In this document: one piece after another, positions 47,925 to 58,329 of the stretch | How the letters are laid out: each line of letters begins with the position of its first letter | Position numbering within the stretch: the first letter of the stretch is position 1 | Source: Flavobacteriales bacterium | GTDB lineage: Bacteria > Bacteroidota > Bacteroidia > Flavobacteriales_F > PHOS-HE28 | DNA length: 64,000 nt | Assembly: GCA_019912395.1 (NCBI GenBank) | Contig: JAIOIH010000031.1 | Span: 89,898 to 153,897, forward strand | Direction: 5' to 3' | Notes under the pieces: model-generated | The model's input: only the letters and a program-made list of their open reading frames with translations | Database searches by the model: none | Told to the model about the DNA's origin: nothing | Position numbers and translations under genes: made by a program

Positions 47925-49052
47925 ATGGCTTCCATCCCTCCGCAGGCCCCGCGTATAATGATGGGCGATCACCCCGTCCTGATGGGTGAGCATGCCTTAG
48001 CCCACCTGGACCTCTGGCTGGCGGAACACGCACGGGGCGCTCAACGCTTTGTGCTGGGCGATGAGAACACCTTGGACCAATGCCTTCCGGAACTGCTGGC
48101 CCATGTGCCGGGCTTGCGGCAGGCCAAGACCATTCAGGTGCGGAGCGGTGAGGACAGCAAGGACCTCGAGGTCTGCCGCGCCTTGTGGGCGCACCTGGCC
48201 GGACATGCCGCGGACCGGAGCACCCTGCTGGTGAACTTGGGCGGGGGCGTGGTCACGGACCTGGGCGGTTTCGTGGCCGCCACCTATAAGCGCGGCATCC
48301 GCTTCATCCATGTTCCCACCACGGTAATGGGGATGGTGGATGCGGCCATCGGCGGAAAAAGCGCCATCGACCTGAACGGTGTGAAGAACCTCGTGGGCGT
48401 CTTCGCCGATCCGGAAGGCACCTACGTGCATCCCCCGTTCCTGCGCACGCTTGGCAAGCGCGAAGTGCTCAACGGCGTGGCCGAAATGGTGAAGCACGGC
48501 CTGGTGCGCGACGCGGCGCACTGGAACGAGGTACGCCGCGCCCCGCTGCACGACCTGGACGCATTGGCACCGCTCATCATGCGCTCCTCCGCCATCAAGG
48601 CCGAAGTGGTGATGGAGGATCCCCGCGAGGCGGGACCGCGCAAGCTGCTCAACTTCGGGCATTCCATCGGTCACGGATTGGAGGCCTTCGCACTGGAAAG
48701 CCAGCAACGCTCGCTCCTGCACGGCGAGGCCGTGGCCATCGGGATGGTCTGTGCCACGTGGCTCAGCTGGCGGACCGGCCTGCTGGACCGCGATCGCATG
48801 AACGCCGTGGAGGAACACCTCATGGGCCTCTTTCCGCGCTTCAAACTGCAGGAGTCGGACAGCCACCGCATCATTGAACTGATGCGCAACGACAAGAAGA
48901 ATGTCGGCGACGAGTTCCGGTTCACCCTGCTTACCGGCATCGGTTCAGCCCGCGTGGACGTCCCGATCAACGCCGCACAGGTGGCCGAGGCGCTGGAGCA
49001 TTATCGCCTGTTGACGCCCGATGCGCACCTCCGTCACCATCCGCAGACCTGA
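47925..49052 (+). CDS. aroB: 3-dehydroquinate synthase
   Basis: LVNLGGGVVTDLGGFVAATYKRGIRFIHVPTTVMGMVDAAIGGKSAIDLNGVKNLVG; LNFGHSIGHGLEA. Confidence 0.95.
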   Translation: MASIPPQAPRIMMGDHPVLMGEHALAHLDLWLAEHARGAQRFVLGDENTLDQCLPELLAHVPGLRQAKTIQVRSGEDSKDLEVCRALWAHLAGHAADRSTLLVNLGGGVVTDLGGFVAATYKRGIRFIHVPTTVMGMVDAAIGGKSAIDLNGVKNLVGVFADPEGTYVHPPFLRTLGKREVLNGVAEMVKHGLVRDAAHWNEVRRAPLHDLDALAPLIMRSSAIKAEVVMEDPREAGPRKLLNFGHSIGHGLEAFALESQQRSLLHGEAVAIGMVCATWLSWRTGLLDRDRMNAVEEHLMGLFPRFKLQESDSHRIIELMRNDKKNVGDEFRFTLLTGIGSARVDVPINAAQVAEALEHYRLLTPDAHLRHHPQT

Positions 49053-50247
49053 AGGGCCGGTGCGCGGACGCATCGCCCTGCCGCCCGGCAAGAGCGTGGC
49101 CAACCGCGCACTCATTCTTGCAGCACTGGCCGGCGACATCCACTGCGTGAAGAATTTCGGCAACGCGGACGACACGCGTATCCTGCATCGCTTGCTGGGG
49201 GAGCGACCCGAGGAAATGCACTGCGGGGATGGCGGCACTACGTTCCGGTTCCTCTTGGCATGGGCGTGCGTACAGGACGGGGAAGAACGCATCATCACCG
49301 GAAATGCACGGTTACTTAAAAGGCCGCATGCTCCGCTGGTGAAGGCATTGCGCGACCTGGGCGCGGACATAGAGAAAGTGGAAAATGGATTTCGCGTTCG
49401 CGGGAACAACTTGAAAGGGGGAACGATCACCCTCCATTCCCCCGAAAGCAGCCAGTTCATCAGCGCATTGCTAATGGTGGCACCGTGTTTTCGCGAGGGC
49501 CTTCAACTGCACTGGACCGGCACGCGCCTGAGCGGACCCTATGTGCGGATGACGCTGAAAATGCTGGCGCGCTTCGGTGCGGAGGCCAGGGAGAAGAACG
49601 GTTCCATCCATGTCACACCCGGTCCTTTGAAGCCCGTTGAAACCCCTATTCCCGCCGATTGGAGCGCGGCCTCTTTCTGGTTTGAATTGGCCGCACTGGC
49701 TCCCGATGCACAGCTGTTGCTCGCAGGTTTGGAACCGGATGGCCTGCAAGGGGATGAGATCGTCGCCAAGCTTTTTGAGGACCTCGTACGATCAACTCCC
49801 GCCAAAGGAGGAGTGGATCTGGAAGCCACCTCCAACGGTGAAAAGTCCAGCTACAAAGCCGATCTGAGCAACACACCGGACCTCTTCCAGCCGCTGGCCT
49901 TCGCGCTTGCCGCACGAGGCCGCGCTGCCGAGTTCACCGGCCTGCACAACTTGGCCTTGAAGGAGACCGATCGACTGAGAGCCGTTGCCGAAGCATTGAA
50001 AACCTTGGGTTGCCTGGCGGAATACAGCGGCAGCACCTTCACGCTTCGCGGGCCCGTCACCAACCTCTCGCCTCCCCCGTTCGATCCGCAGGGCGATCAC
50101 CGCATGGCCATGGCCTTGGCCCCGCTGGCACTGGTCTGCGAGCAGGTGACGATCCTGGATCCCGTGGTGGTGGCGAAGTCCTATCCGGGGTTTTGGGAGG
50201 ACCTGAAAAAGGCAGGGTTCTCGGTGGAATTCTCGGGGAAAGACTGA
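49021..50247 (+). CDS. aroA: 3-phosphoshikimate 1-carboxyvinyltransferase
   Basis: RIALPPGKSVANRALILAAL, DGGTTFRFLLAWA, LKETDRLRAVAEALKTLG, GDHRMAMALAPLAL; overlaps aroB by 32 bp. Confidence 0.93.
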   Translation: MRTSVTIRRPEGPVRGRIALPPGKSVANRALILAALAGDIHCVKNFGNADDTRILHRLLGERPEEMHCGDGGTTFRFLLAWACVQDGEERIITGNARLLKRPHAPLVKALRDLGADIEKVENGFRVRGNNLKGGTITLHSPESSQFISALLMVAPCFREGLQLHWTGTRLSGPYVRMTLKMLARFGAEAREKNGSIHVTPGPLKPVETPIPADWSAASFWFELAALAPDAQLLLAGLEPDGLQGDEIVAKLFEDLVRSTPAKGGVDLEATSNGEKSSYKADLSNTPDLFQPLAFALAARGRAAEFTGLHNLALKETDRLRAVAEALKTLGCLAEYSGSTFTLRGPVTNLSPPPFDPQGDHRMAMALAPLALVCEQVTILDPVVVAKSYPGFWEDLKKAGFSVEFSGKD

Positions 50248-50412
50248 CCGCAACGACGCAACGGCGCAACGATAACGCCACGTTCTTTTGCAGCATTCCT
50301 AGGAAGGCTAACCGCAATGAACCGCCGTACCACGGGCATGGATGGCACCACGTTCTTTTTCGCGATATCCGGAAAATTGCATTCGTTGCGCAGTCGTAGC
50401 GCCGTTGCGGTG
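50248..50412. repeat. 8-bp periodic (CGCAACGR) arms in inverted orientation between convergent genes
   Basis: CCGCAACG ACGCAACG GCGCAACG (50248-50271) and the inverse TCGTTGCGCAGTCGTAGCGCCGTTGCGGTG (50383-50412). Confidence 0.7.
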
Positions 50413-50419
50413 AAAAAAG

Positions 50420-51403
50420 CTACCGTCTCGGCTTCCTTAACCAAACCTTCTGTCCAGCCACTATCGGGTCCGCGATACCCATGTCGTTGTACTTCGCCAG
50501 CCTTTTCAGCTTCACGCCGTACCGCTGGCTGATGCCCCAGAGCGTTTCACCCTGCTGTGCGATGCAGCTTTCCTGTTGCTTGCTCTTATTGCGCTTGGGC
50601 TGGATGTACACCACCTGCCCCTCCTCCAAGTGGCCGTCCTTCGCGATGTCGTTCCAATTGGCCACCAGACCGGGCATCTGTTGGATCTCGTCCGCGATGT
50701 CCTTCACGGTTTCGCCCTTCCGTGCCCGCACGAATTTGATGCGCCCGTCGAACAGTTCCACGGGCCGGGCATTTCCGATGGTGACCACATTGTCGTCGCT
50801 GCGACCACCTGCGTGCTTTGATGGCTTGTGCGCGGTCTTGGCTGGTGCTGCGCCCTTGCTGGCATAGCTCACATCCACACCACGGTCCAGGTTATCCAGC
50901 TTGTACCGTTCGATGATGTCGATCAGCTTGTGCGGATAGCGCGGGTCGGTGGCATAGCCGCATTGCTTAAGGCCATGGGCCCAACCCTTGTAATCCGTGG
51001 GCTTCAGCTCGAACAATCGCGCATAGCGCGAGCGCATCAGGAATTTCGAATGATCCTCGAAGCTCTGGTCGGCACTGCGGTACTTGCGGAAGCAATCGTT
51101 CTTCTTGTCATCATCGTGGAACACCTTTCCGCCGGTCCAGTCCGGGGTGCATTTGATGCCGAAGTGGTTGTTGCCCTGGGTGGCCAGGATGCTGTTACCA
51201 CTGCGGCTTTCCAACAGCCCCTGCGCCAAGGTGATGCTGGCCGGGATGCCGTGCTCCTTCATCTTCCTCACGGCCACATCCTTCCATTTGGCGATGTACT
51301 GTTCCGGGGTCTGGTCGGCATTGCCGGCTTGTGCCTGAGCCGGGGCCAGCACGGCGATCAATGCCCATGCCAAGAAGGTTTTCAACACCTGTTGGATCTT
51401 CAT
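50420..51403 (-). CDS. Secreted glucosaminidase (N-acetylmuramidase-like) with LysM domains
   Basis: Signal peptide; HGIPASITLAQGLLESRSGNSILATQGNNHFGIKC; LysM-like FVRARKGETVKDIADEIQQM and CIAQQGETLWGISQRYGVKLKRLAKYN. Confidence 0.92.
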   Translation of the reverse strand: MKIQQVLKTFLAWALIAVLAPAQAQAGNADQTPEQYIAKWKDVAVRKMKEHGIPASITLAQGLLESRSGNSILATQGNNHFGIKCTPDWTGGKVFHDDDKKNDCFRKYRSADQSFEDHSKFLMRSRYARLFELKPTDYKGWAHGLKQCGYATDPRYPHKLIDIIERYKLDNLDRGVDVSYASKGAAPAKTAHKPSKHAGGRSDDNVVTIGNARPVELFDGRIKFVRARKGETVKDIADEIQQMPGLVANWNDIAKDGHLEEGQVVYIQPKRNKSKQQESCIAQQGETLWGISQRYGVKLKRLAKYNDMGIADPIVAGQKVWLRKPRR

Positions 51404-51532
51404 TATTAATCACGCAGAATTCCGCAAGGGCCGAAAATACCGGGCTTCCAAGGGCTTTTACACATTCAGCCCACAGAGCTGTACACCGGCATTTGTGAAT
51501 AAAACGCGCCTACCCCGAACTTCGTGCCCTCC

Positions 51533-51772
51533 ATGGCCTCCCACCCCAAGCCGCCTGCGGACGACCCGCGCACCAAGCAGCTCCTGCGTTTGGGCTATGC
51601 GTTGGAAGACTTCTACTTCACCCCCGAAGGCCATGTGGCGTGGACCGAGGCCTACCACCTGAAGCGCGGCTATTGCTGCCAGAGCGGCTGTAGGCATTGC
51701 CCGTACGGAAATTCGCCGGAGGATAGGAAACGAAAGAAGGCCCCACGGATAGATCCCGCAGAGCCTTCCTGA
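51533..51772 (+). CDS. DUF5522-like small Cys-rich protein
   Basis: HLKRGYCCQSGCRHCPYGNSPE motif. Confidence 0.8.
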   Translation: MASHPKPPADDPRTKQLLRLGYALEDFYFTPEGHVAWTEAYHLKRGYCCQSGCRHCPYGNSPEDRKRKKAPRIDPAEPS

Positions 51773-51786
51773 AACCGGATAGCGGG

Positions 51787-53421
51787 TTAATCCAGCATCA
51801 ACTTCGATTGGCGCGCTTGGCCTTTGTGCTCGCTGCGGATGAGGTACAGCCCTGCGGACTGTTGGCCCAGCGGGATACGCACCTGCTCGCCACGCACATT
51901 ATCCTTGCGTGCCACCTCTCGCCCGGTCACATCCAGCACGCGCACCGTGCCCAGTTGCATGGTGCCTTGTACCACCAGCGTACCACTTCCATCCCACCAT
52001 GCGTTTATCGTGCTATTGGCCTTGGCGCTTTCTGCTATGCCCACCACACCTTGCGCAGCGAACAGCTCCGAACCCACGACCTCGCTATTGGCGGTGAAGA
52101 CGAAATGATCCTGGAAAGCGATCATGTTAGCCGAGGAAGGATTCGGTCCACCGTTGATGTAGGTGGGATGGAAGTCGCTGATCATCACCGTACCTGCGGC
52201 GGTACCATCGCTGCGCCAGTATTGACGGTGGGTGTCGCCTTCGATCCCGAAGAAGTAGAAATGATCACCGAGTTCACGGAAGCCATAGAAGTTCTGGTTG
52301 CTACCGGAACTATTGGTAATAGGAGCGAACGCCTTTATGGTAGTGGCTTGGCCAGTGGCCGGATCGAGCCGTAGAAGAGCCGTATTGACCCCGCCGGTGG
52401 TGGAAAGCGCGTACAATACGCCGTTCACTTCCGTCAAATATGGGTAGGCCTGATTAGGCACGCTGGCATCCAAAACAGCTTCCGTAGTGGCTGTGGTTCC
52501 CTTTGTCCTGTACAAACGCGCACCGTTCTGCGAAACTATGAAATACATCCAACCCTCGGGGCTAACGGAATACGTGAGACCTGGGATCTTCACGAACACG
52601 GTAGTCGCGGGATGCATCAATTCCGTGGTGGCCCCATCCGAAGCCAGAACGCCATCCGGGGTGTTTATGATGAAGTGATCTTCGTTCTTGGACCACTCCA
52701 AGCTGATGGCGCCGGTCTCGTCCTGCTCATTGACCTCGGCGAATTGGGTGGTGCCCGCCTCGGTACCGTCGCTCACCCACAACTGCATGCCATTGGTCTC
52801 ATTCTGAGCCAAAAAGTAGGCTCTTCCTTGAAAATCGAAACCTTGGAAAAGCGGGAAGGGAGAACCCAAGCTGGTGGTGGACCCGGGCATGATGTCCTTC
52901 ACCATGTGGGTGCCCGCCAGGGTACCGTCGGTCACCCAAGGTTCGTGTCCGTTCGCCTCGCTATGGCCGGGAAAGAGCAACTTCCCGTCGGGAAGGGGGA
53001 TGGCGGCAAAGTAGAACACGAGAGTTCCGGGAAAAGTACCGAGCAGTTCGACTGTCCCGTTGCGCACGACATACAGGGAATAGTCGAATACATTAGGGGT
53101 GAAGAAGTAGATGTTGTCGCCGCTGGTAACGATGCCGCCATTGGTGGTGGTGTATCCCGCAACTCCGCCAACATGGGCCAACTCCTCCACACTGCCCGAC
53201 AGATCGTTCAAGGCAAAGAGCTTTCCCGCAGTAGGCCCATCATTTGCGAAGAGCAACAAGCGGTCGTTATGGATACGGAAGCCGTTCGGATTTCCGTGGT
53301 TCAGGATCGTGGCCGTCACCTCCCCGGGGTAAAAATCCCTGACGAGCGTAGGGGATTGTGCTGATGAGAGCGGTGACTGAAGCAATAAGGCAATACTGGC
53401 AATGGATGTAATGAGTTTCAT
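51787..53421 (-). CDS. Secreted ELWxxDGTxxGT-repeat-like protein with T9SS tail
   Basis: Repeats EPWVTDGTLAGTHMVKDI, QLWVSDGTEAGTTQFAEV, QYWRSDGTAAGTVMISDF; signal peptide MKLITSIASIALLLQSPLSSAQ. Confidence 0.85.
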   Translation of the reverse strand: MKLITSIASIALLLQSPLSSAQSPTLVRDFYPGEVTATILNHGNPNGFRIHNDRLLLFANDGPTAGKLFALNDLSGSVEELAHVGGVAGYTTTNGGIVTSGDNIYFFTPNVFDYSLYVVRNGTVELLGTFPGTLVFYFAAIPLPDGKLLFPGHSEANGHEPWVTDGTLAGTHMVKDIMPGSTTSLGSPFPLFQGFDFQGRAYFLAQNETNGMQLWVSDGTEAGTTQFAEVNEQDETGAISLEWSKNEDHFIINTPDGVLASDGATTELMHPATTVFVKIPGLTYSVSPEGWMYFIVSQNGARLYRTKGTTATTEAVLDASVPNQAYPYLTEVNGVLYALSTTGGVNTALLRLDPATGQATTIKAFAPITNSSGSNQNFYGFRELGDHFYFFGIEGDTHRQYWRSDGTAAGTVMISDFHPTYINGGPNPSSANMIAFQDHFVFTANSEVVGSELFAAQGVVGIAESAKANSTINAWWDGSGTLVVQGTMQLGTVRVLDVTGREVARKDNVRGEQVRIPLGQQSAGLYLIRSEHKGQARQSKLMLD

Positions 53422-53582
53422 GTGCGCTTGTTTGGTTGTGGGCAAAACTCTGGAACCCGCACTACGGGAAGCGCCGTAATTTCAAGCGAAGTGACCACGA
53501 TCTTCTGTGGATAAGCGCCTCGTTCCAGGGCGAAGGCAGCGTTTTGCCTGCTCACCCTATCTTGTTGGTCAAACGAGCGACC

Positions 53583-55079
53583 ATGCGCAAGCTCATGCTC
53601 TTATGCGGTGCTCTGATCTGCGGTTTGCTTTCCGCACAGAACTGGGCCTTGATCAACCCGGATTACAAGTACAACTATTCACTGGGCGGCACGGATACGA
53701 TCACGAACCAAGTGTTCGTAGCGGCGATCGATACGCTGGGACCGGATGACCGCCTGCTCACACTTAACCGGGTGCCGCTGGTCTGCGACACTTGTGGTGC
53801 GGATGTTTGGGAAGTAGCCGTGTGGCCGGACGCTCCGCAGTGGTTGGGCGGCACCGTGCGTGTGGTTGCGGATGAATGGCATTTCACGGGGAATGGTTCC
53901 CAGGTCATTCTACCTCTTGCTACGGACGGAAGCTTCTGGTTGTATGATACGCTGAACACCATCTGGGCGCAGATGGGGCCGGTGGTTGATATAACAACGT
54001 TCGGGCTTCCCGACCAGCACAGGGCGATCACGCTCGACAACGGCGAAGCGATCGTGATAAGCCGCGATCACGGTATCCTCTCATGGAGCAGTGGCCATAC
54101 ATTGATCGGCATCAACGGACCCCAAGTTGGCCGCACGATCCCTACGCTGCAGGAGTTCTTTCCGTATGAAGCAAACGATGTGTTGGAGTATGAGACCTGG
54201 TATGGCGGCTGTGATGGGATCGGTGGATGCGAGGGAAGGTCGAGGGAATTCAAATTCACGGTTGGCGAGAGCATCGAGACCGACAGCGCGATCCTCTTCT
54301 CCGGTTGGATGAGCGCCCATCACCTGTGGTATTTCCAATTGGGCGGGATCGGTTCACCTACTCAGTACGTCCACGATTACACGAACGCCGCAGGAGAATG
54401 GATAGCCGGGCCGCCGGAGTTGCCATGGTCAGAACTGCTGGCCTCCTACCCGGGGCAGCTTGTCCAGCGTTTGCATCAGATGGCTCCGAATGCCGGGCCG
54501 GACTTCTGTATCGCGGAACATGCACTGGATGCAAACGGACGCTATACCATCGGCTGCCGTGCATTCGAGCGGAATGAGGAGGTGGGGTATTTCTTCTTCT
54601 CCAACATGGAAGCCGGTCCTGCGGGCACGATCCTCTTGAATGGACCCGAGGACTGGTGCTATCCGGACGGGGGAGACGTATGCGGGGTGAGCTATGTGGA
54701 AGGTGTGGGCATGACCGGCTTCAACGGCAACTATTTCGAACGCGGTGAGCACTATCTACTACGTGGACTGATCCTGGGTGGAGACACGGTGTTGGGATCG
54801 ATCACGGATGACAGCATCCTGCTCAACGTTTCCGACCTTACAGCATCTTCAGGTTTCACCATCGCTCCGAACCCTGTGGTCGATCGGATCTCCGTCAATG
54901 GCCTTACAGCTGCGACCGAGGTCCTGCTCCTGCACGATGCCTCCGGCCGCCTTCTTCGGTCCTTACCTGTTTCCTCAACGTCATCCGAAGACCTCGATGT
55001 TCGAGACCTTGCTTCCGGCATCTATCTCCTAAGGACGATGCCCGGAAATGAAGCCAAGCGCTTCGTGGTAGCCCGTTGA
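53583..55079 (+). CDS. Secreted T9SS-type protein, paralog A
   Basis: MRKLMLLCGALICGLLSAQNWALINPDYKYNYSLGGTDTIT...; C-terminal FTIAPNPVVDRISVNGL...LASGIYLLRTMPGNEAKRFVVAR. Confidence 0.85.
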   Translation: MRKLMLLCGALICGLLSAQNWALINPDYKYNYSLGGTDTITNQVFVAAIDTLGPDDRLLTLNRVPLVCDTCGADVWEVAVWPDAPQWLGGTVRVVADEWHFTGNGSQVILPLATDGSFWLYDTLNTIWAQMGPVVDITTFGLPDQHRAITLDNGEAIVISRDHGILSWSSGHTLIGINGPQVGRTIPTLQEFFPYEANDVLEYETWYGGCDGIGGCEGRSREFKFTVGESIETDSAILFSGWMSAHHLWYFQLGGIGSPTQYVHDYTNAAGEWIAGPPELPWSELLASYPGQLVQRLHQMAPNAGPDFCIAEHALDANGRYTIGCRAFERNEEVGYFFFSNMEAGPAGTILLNGPEDWCYPDGGDVCGVSYVEGVGMTGFNGNYFERGEHYLLRGLILGGDTVLGSITDDSILLNVSDLTASSGFTIAPNPVVDRISVNGLTAATEVLLLHDASGRLLRSLPVSSTSSEDLDVRDLASGIYLLRTMPGNEAKRFVVAR

Positions 55080-55241
55080 GCCCTTCCTCAGTAGATACAG
55101 TATTCGGTCAGCCGGAAAGGAGGTCTATCGCAGACTGTGCCAACAGCCGCATTTCCCCTGACCTTCCTCAGCTCAGTAGCCATCGCTTCGGGATATGTTT
55201 GCCCGCAACCAGCAACTGTTGCCATCCTACCCACCAACTGA

Positions 55242-56108
55242 ATGAAGCTCCTGACACGCTCCTTGCTTCTCCTGTTCGCCTTGGCCGCCTTCTCCTCTTG
55301 CAAGAAAGAGGAGGCCGAAGAACCCGCTCCGCCAGCACCTGCCGGCACCGATCTGCAACTGCTGCAGTCCGCTACGGACGGCTCCTATACGCTGGAGCTT
55401 TACAGCAAGACCGGCCAACTGCGTGTGGGCCACAATACGATCTTCGTCCGCCTGAAGCATGGCGGAAGCGCTGTGAGCAACGCCAGCTTGAGCTGGATGC
55501 CCATGATGACCATGACCATGGGCGGCAGCACGCACCAGCACAGCTGCCCCTACTCGGCGATCACATCCACGTCCAGCGACCCTTCACTCTTCCAAGGTGA
55601 TGTGGTCTTCAACATGGCCAGCGGTCCCATGGGCCAGTGGGAAATGACCGTGACCCATGACACCGGAAGCGGCCCCCACGAAGTGGTGATGTCCGTGAAC
55701 GTGCTGGCCTCGGACAGCGACTTCAAGAAGCGATACACCTCGTCCATCGGCACGGATGGCGTGACCTATCTGTTGGCCATGGTAGAGCCGAGCAACCCCG
55801 ACCAAGGAGCCAATGACATGATCGTTGGACTGTACAAAAGGGTGAACGACACGGAATTCCCGGTGGTTGATGGATACATCATCCGCGTGGACTCCCGCAT
55901 GCCGGGCATGGGCAACCATACCGCGCCGGGCAATGTGGACCTGACGCAAGGAGCCGATGGGTTCTATCACGGGCAGGTCGGCTTTTCCATGACCGGCTAT
56001 TGGAAGATCAACCTGATCGTGGAGGATGGCTCCGGTACCGCACTTTGCGGGGAAGCCATCACGGAGACCAACCTGGAAAGCAGCGTTCACTTCAAAGTGT
56101 CATTCTGA
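55242..56108 (+). CDS. Lipoprotein with FixH/YtkA-like domain
   Basis: Lipobox LAAFSSCKKEE; LRVGHNTIFVRLKHGGSAVSNASLSWMPMMTMTMGGSTHQHSCPYS...GQWEMTVTHD. Confidence 0.75.
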   Translation: MKLLTRSLLLLFALAAFSSCKKEEAEEPAPPAPAGTDLQLLQSATDGSYTLELYSKTGQLRVGHNTIFVRLKHGGSAVSNASLSWMPMMTMTMGGSTHQHSCPYSAITSTSSDPSLFQGDVVFNMASGPMGQWEMTVTHDTGSGPHEVVMSVNVLASDSDFKKRYTSSIGTDGVTYLLAMVEPSNPDQGANDMIVGLYKRVNDTEFPVVDGYIIRVDSRMPGMGNHTAPGNVDLTQGADGFYHGQVGFSMTGYWKINLIVEDGSGTALCGEAITETNLESSVHFKVSF

Positions 56109-56163
56109 TCCGCTGCACGGCACTCATAGGCTTCAGGTCCAGAAGCACTGAAGGGCCATCGCA

Positions 56164-58197
56164 ATGATCGTGCGGCACTTGGTCCTCCTGTTCACCCTGT
56201 TGCACATGGGTACCGCGCTGTTTGGCCAGTCCCGCTTGGACAGTCTGGTGAAGGCTTCGCGGGATACGATGTCCTTTCTGGAGCTTGAGAACGTGGTGAT
56301 CCTGCCCACCGATCCAAGCTGCCACATGCATGGCGACAAGCCACTGGGCTCGTTGGAGAACTACTTGGCCGAGTCCAATTCCGTGAACATGATCCGGCGG
56401 GGATGCTACGCATGGGAACCCATGCTGAACGGCATGTCCACGGAGCGCAGCGTGATCACGGTGGATGGCATGCGCATTTACGGCGCCTGCACCGACAAGA
56501 TGGATCCGGTGACTTCCTACGTGGAAACCTCCAACCTGTCCCGTGCACGGATCAAGAGCGGCGTTTCCGGCGGCGAGCACGGCAGCACCATCGCGGGCTC
56601 CATCGACCTGGAGCGTCGGAGGTCCGGCTTCAAGGCGAAACGCAGCTTCGGCGGCTCCGCCTCTGCAGGGTTCGAGGCCAACAACAACCAGCGTATCCTG
56701 GGCGCCGCGCTGAACTACTCCAGCTCCTCCTTCTACACGGATCTGGACATTACCTCCCGCGATGCCTCCAACTACAAGGCCGGCCATCGCTCCGGCACTT
56801 CTTCCGAGGTGGAGCACTCGCAATTCACCAAGTACAACCTTTCCGCCATCGCCGGATACAAGCTGAGCGAAGGCAACGAGCTGGAGGCCTCGCTGATCTT
56901 CGACAAGGCCACCGACATGGGTTACCCCGGCCTGCCCATGGACGTATCGCTGGCGCAGGCACTCATCGGCTCGGTGCAGTACCGCCACCTGCCGCGCAAC
57001 GGCCCCATCAGCCTGTGGGAAACCAAGGTGTACTACAACACCATCACCCACGTGATGGACGACAGCCAGCGGTCGGTAGTGCCCATCCGCATGGACATGC
57101 CCGGCTGGAGTACCACGCAGGGCTTCTACACCAAGCTGTATGCATCGGCGGGCAAGCACCACATCAAGGCCACGTGGGCGGGCCATCGCAACAACTCCTT
57201 GGCGGAAATGACGATGCACCCGAACAACCCCGCCGAGCCCAGCATGTTCATGCTCACCTGGCCGGATGTCAACACCCTGTACAGCGGCTTGAACGTGGAG
57301 GACCGCATCCGCTTCAGCCCCAAACTGGATCTGACGCTGTATGGCGGGCTGGGCTTCCATGAGAACAGCATCGGCAGCGAATTCGGTCGCCGCTCCTTGG
57401 AGCTCTTTTATGTGGACGTGCCCGCATCCACGAGCCGCGTGCTGGTGAATGCCGGTGCCTCCTTGGCGCATCACCGCGGCCGCTTCACCAAGCGGGTGGG
57501 CCTCGGCTACAGCGAGCGCGCACCCTCCGTCTCCGAGGGCTACGGCTTCTACCTGTTGAACGCCAACGACAACTACGACTACATCGGCGACCCCGATATG
57601 CGCAACGAAGGCTCCGTTTCCGCAGAACTCTCCAGCACCTACAAGCACGGCAGGCTGATGCTGGAGTGGACCGCTTCGTACTTCCACATCATCGATTACA
57701 TCATCGGCAAGCCGCAGCCCGACCTGTTCCCCATGAACATCACCGCTTCCGGCGTGAAGGTCTACGAGCAATTGCCTTACGCCACACTGTTCAACACCGG
57801 TCTGGGCGCAGAGTACCGCTTCAACCAACCTTGGCTGTTCTTCGGCCGCGCCTCGTACAGATATGGGGAGGGCAGCGATGGCACGCGCCTGCCGCTCATC
57901 CAGCCGCTGCAAGGTCGCACCGGACTGCGGTACGGGAAGAAGAAGTATGTGGCCGAGGCCTCCGTGGAAGGCAGCACCCGCAACCGCAACAGCGCGGAAT
58001 TCGGCGAGACCAGCAAGCCGGGCTACGTGATCGGCAACTTGTCCGTCTCCCGTGAGTTTTCCTTGAAAAAGCACAGGCTCACCGTCAACCTCGGTGTGAA
58101 CAACATCACGGATCGGTACTACACCACGTTCTCCGATTGGTCCGGCATCCCCAGCATGGGCCGGAACATATACAGCCACGTGGTGTTCACGCTGTAG
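56164..58197 (+). CDS. TonB-dependent outer membrane receptor
   Basis: Plug-like region (RRGCYAWEPMLNGMSTERSVITVDGMRIYGACTDKMDPVTSYVETSNLSRARIKSG) and C-terminal NLGVNNITDRYYTTFSDW...YSHVVFTL. Confidence 0.9.
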   Translation: MIVRHLVLLFTLLHMGTALFGQSRLDSLVKASRDTMSFLELENVVILPTDPSCHMHGDKPLGSLENYLAESNSVNMIRRGCYAWEPMLNGMSTERSVITVDGMRIYGACTDKMDPVTSYVETSNLSRARIKSGVSGGEHGSTIAGSIDLERRRSGFKAKRSFGGSASAGFEANNNQRILGAALNYSSSSFYTDLDITSRDASNYKAGHRSGTSSEVEHSQFTKYNLSAIAGYKLSEGNELEASLIFDKATDMGYPGLPMDVSLAQALIGSVQYRHLPRNGPISLWETKVYYNTITHVMDDSQRSVVPIRMDMPGWSTTQGFYTKLYASAGKHHIKATWAGHRNNSLAEMTMHPNNPAEPSMFMLTWPDVNTLYSGLNVEDRIRFSPKLDLTLYGGLGFHENSIGSEFGRRSLELFYVDVPASTSRVLVNAGASLAHHRGRFTKRVGLGYSERAPSVSEGYGFYLLNANDNYDYIGDPDMRNEGSVSAELSSTYKHGRLMLEWTASYFHIIDYIIGKPQPDLFPMNITASGVKVYEQLPYATLFNTGLGAEYRFNQPWLFFGRASYRYGEGSDGTRLPLIQPLQGRTGLRYGKKKYVAEASVEGSTRNRNSAEFGETSKPGYVIGNLSVSREFSLKKHRLTVNLGVNNITDRYYTTFSDWSGIPSMGRNIYSHVVFTL

Positions 58198-58329
58198 TGT
58201 GCGCGATGGCTTTCCAGTAGCATTTCCTCCCGCAGGTTTCCGTGTAAGGCCACATGAGCCTGGAAAAGTGCAACCTGCTCAGGCAACGTTTAAGCCGCTC
58301 ACCCTATCTTGTTGATCAAACGAGCGACC

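Noticed and set aside
56092-58179. 695-aa minus-strand ORF
   Set aside because: Antisense shadow of the TonB receptor; no recognisable domain.
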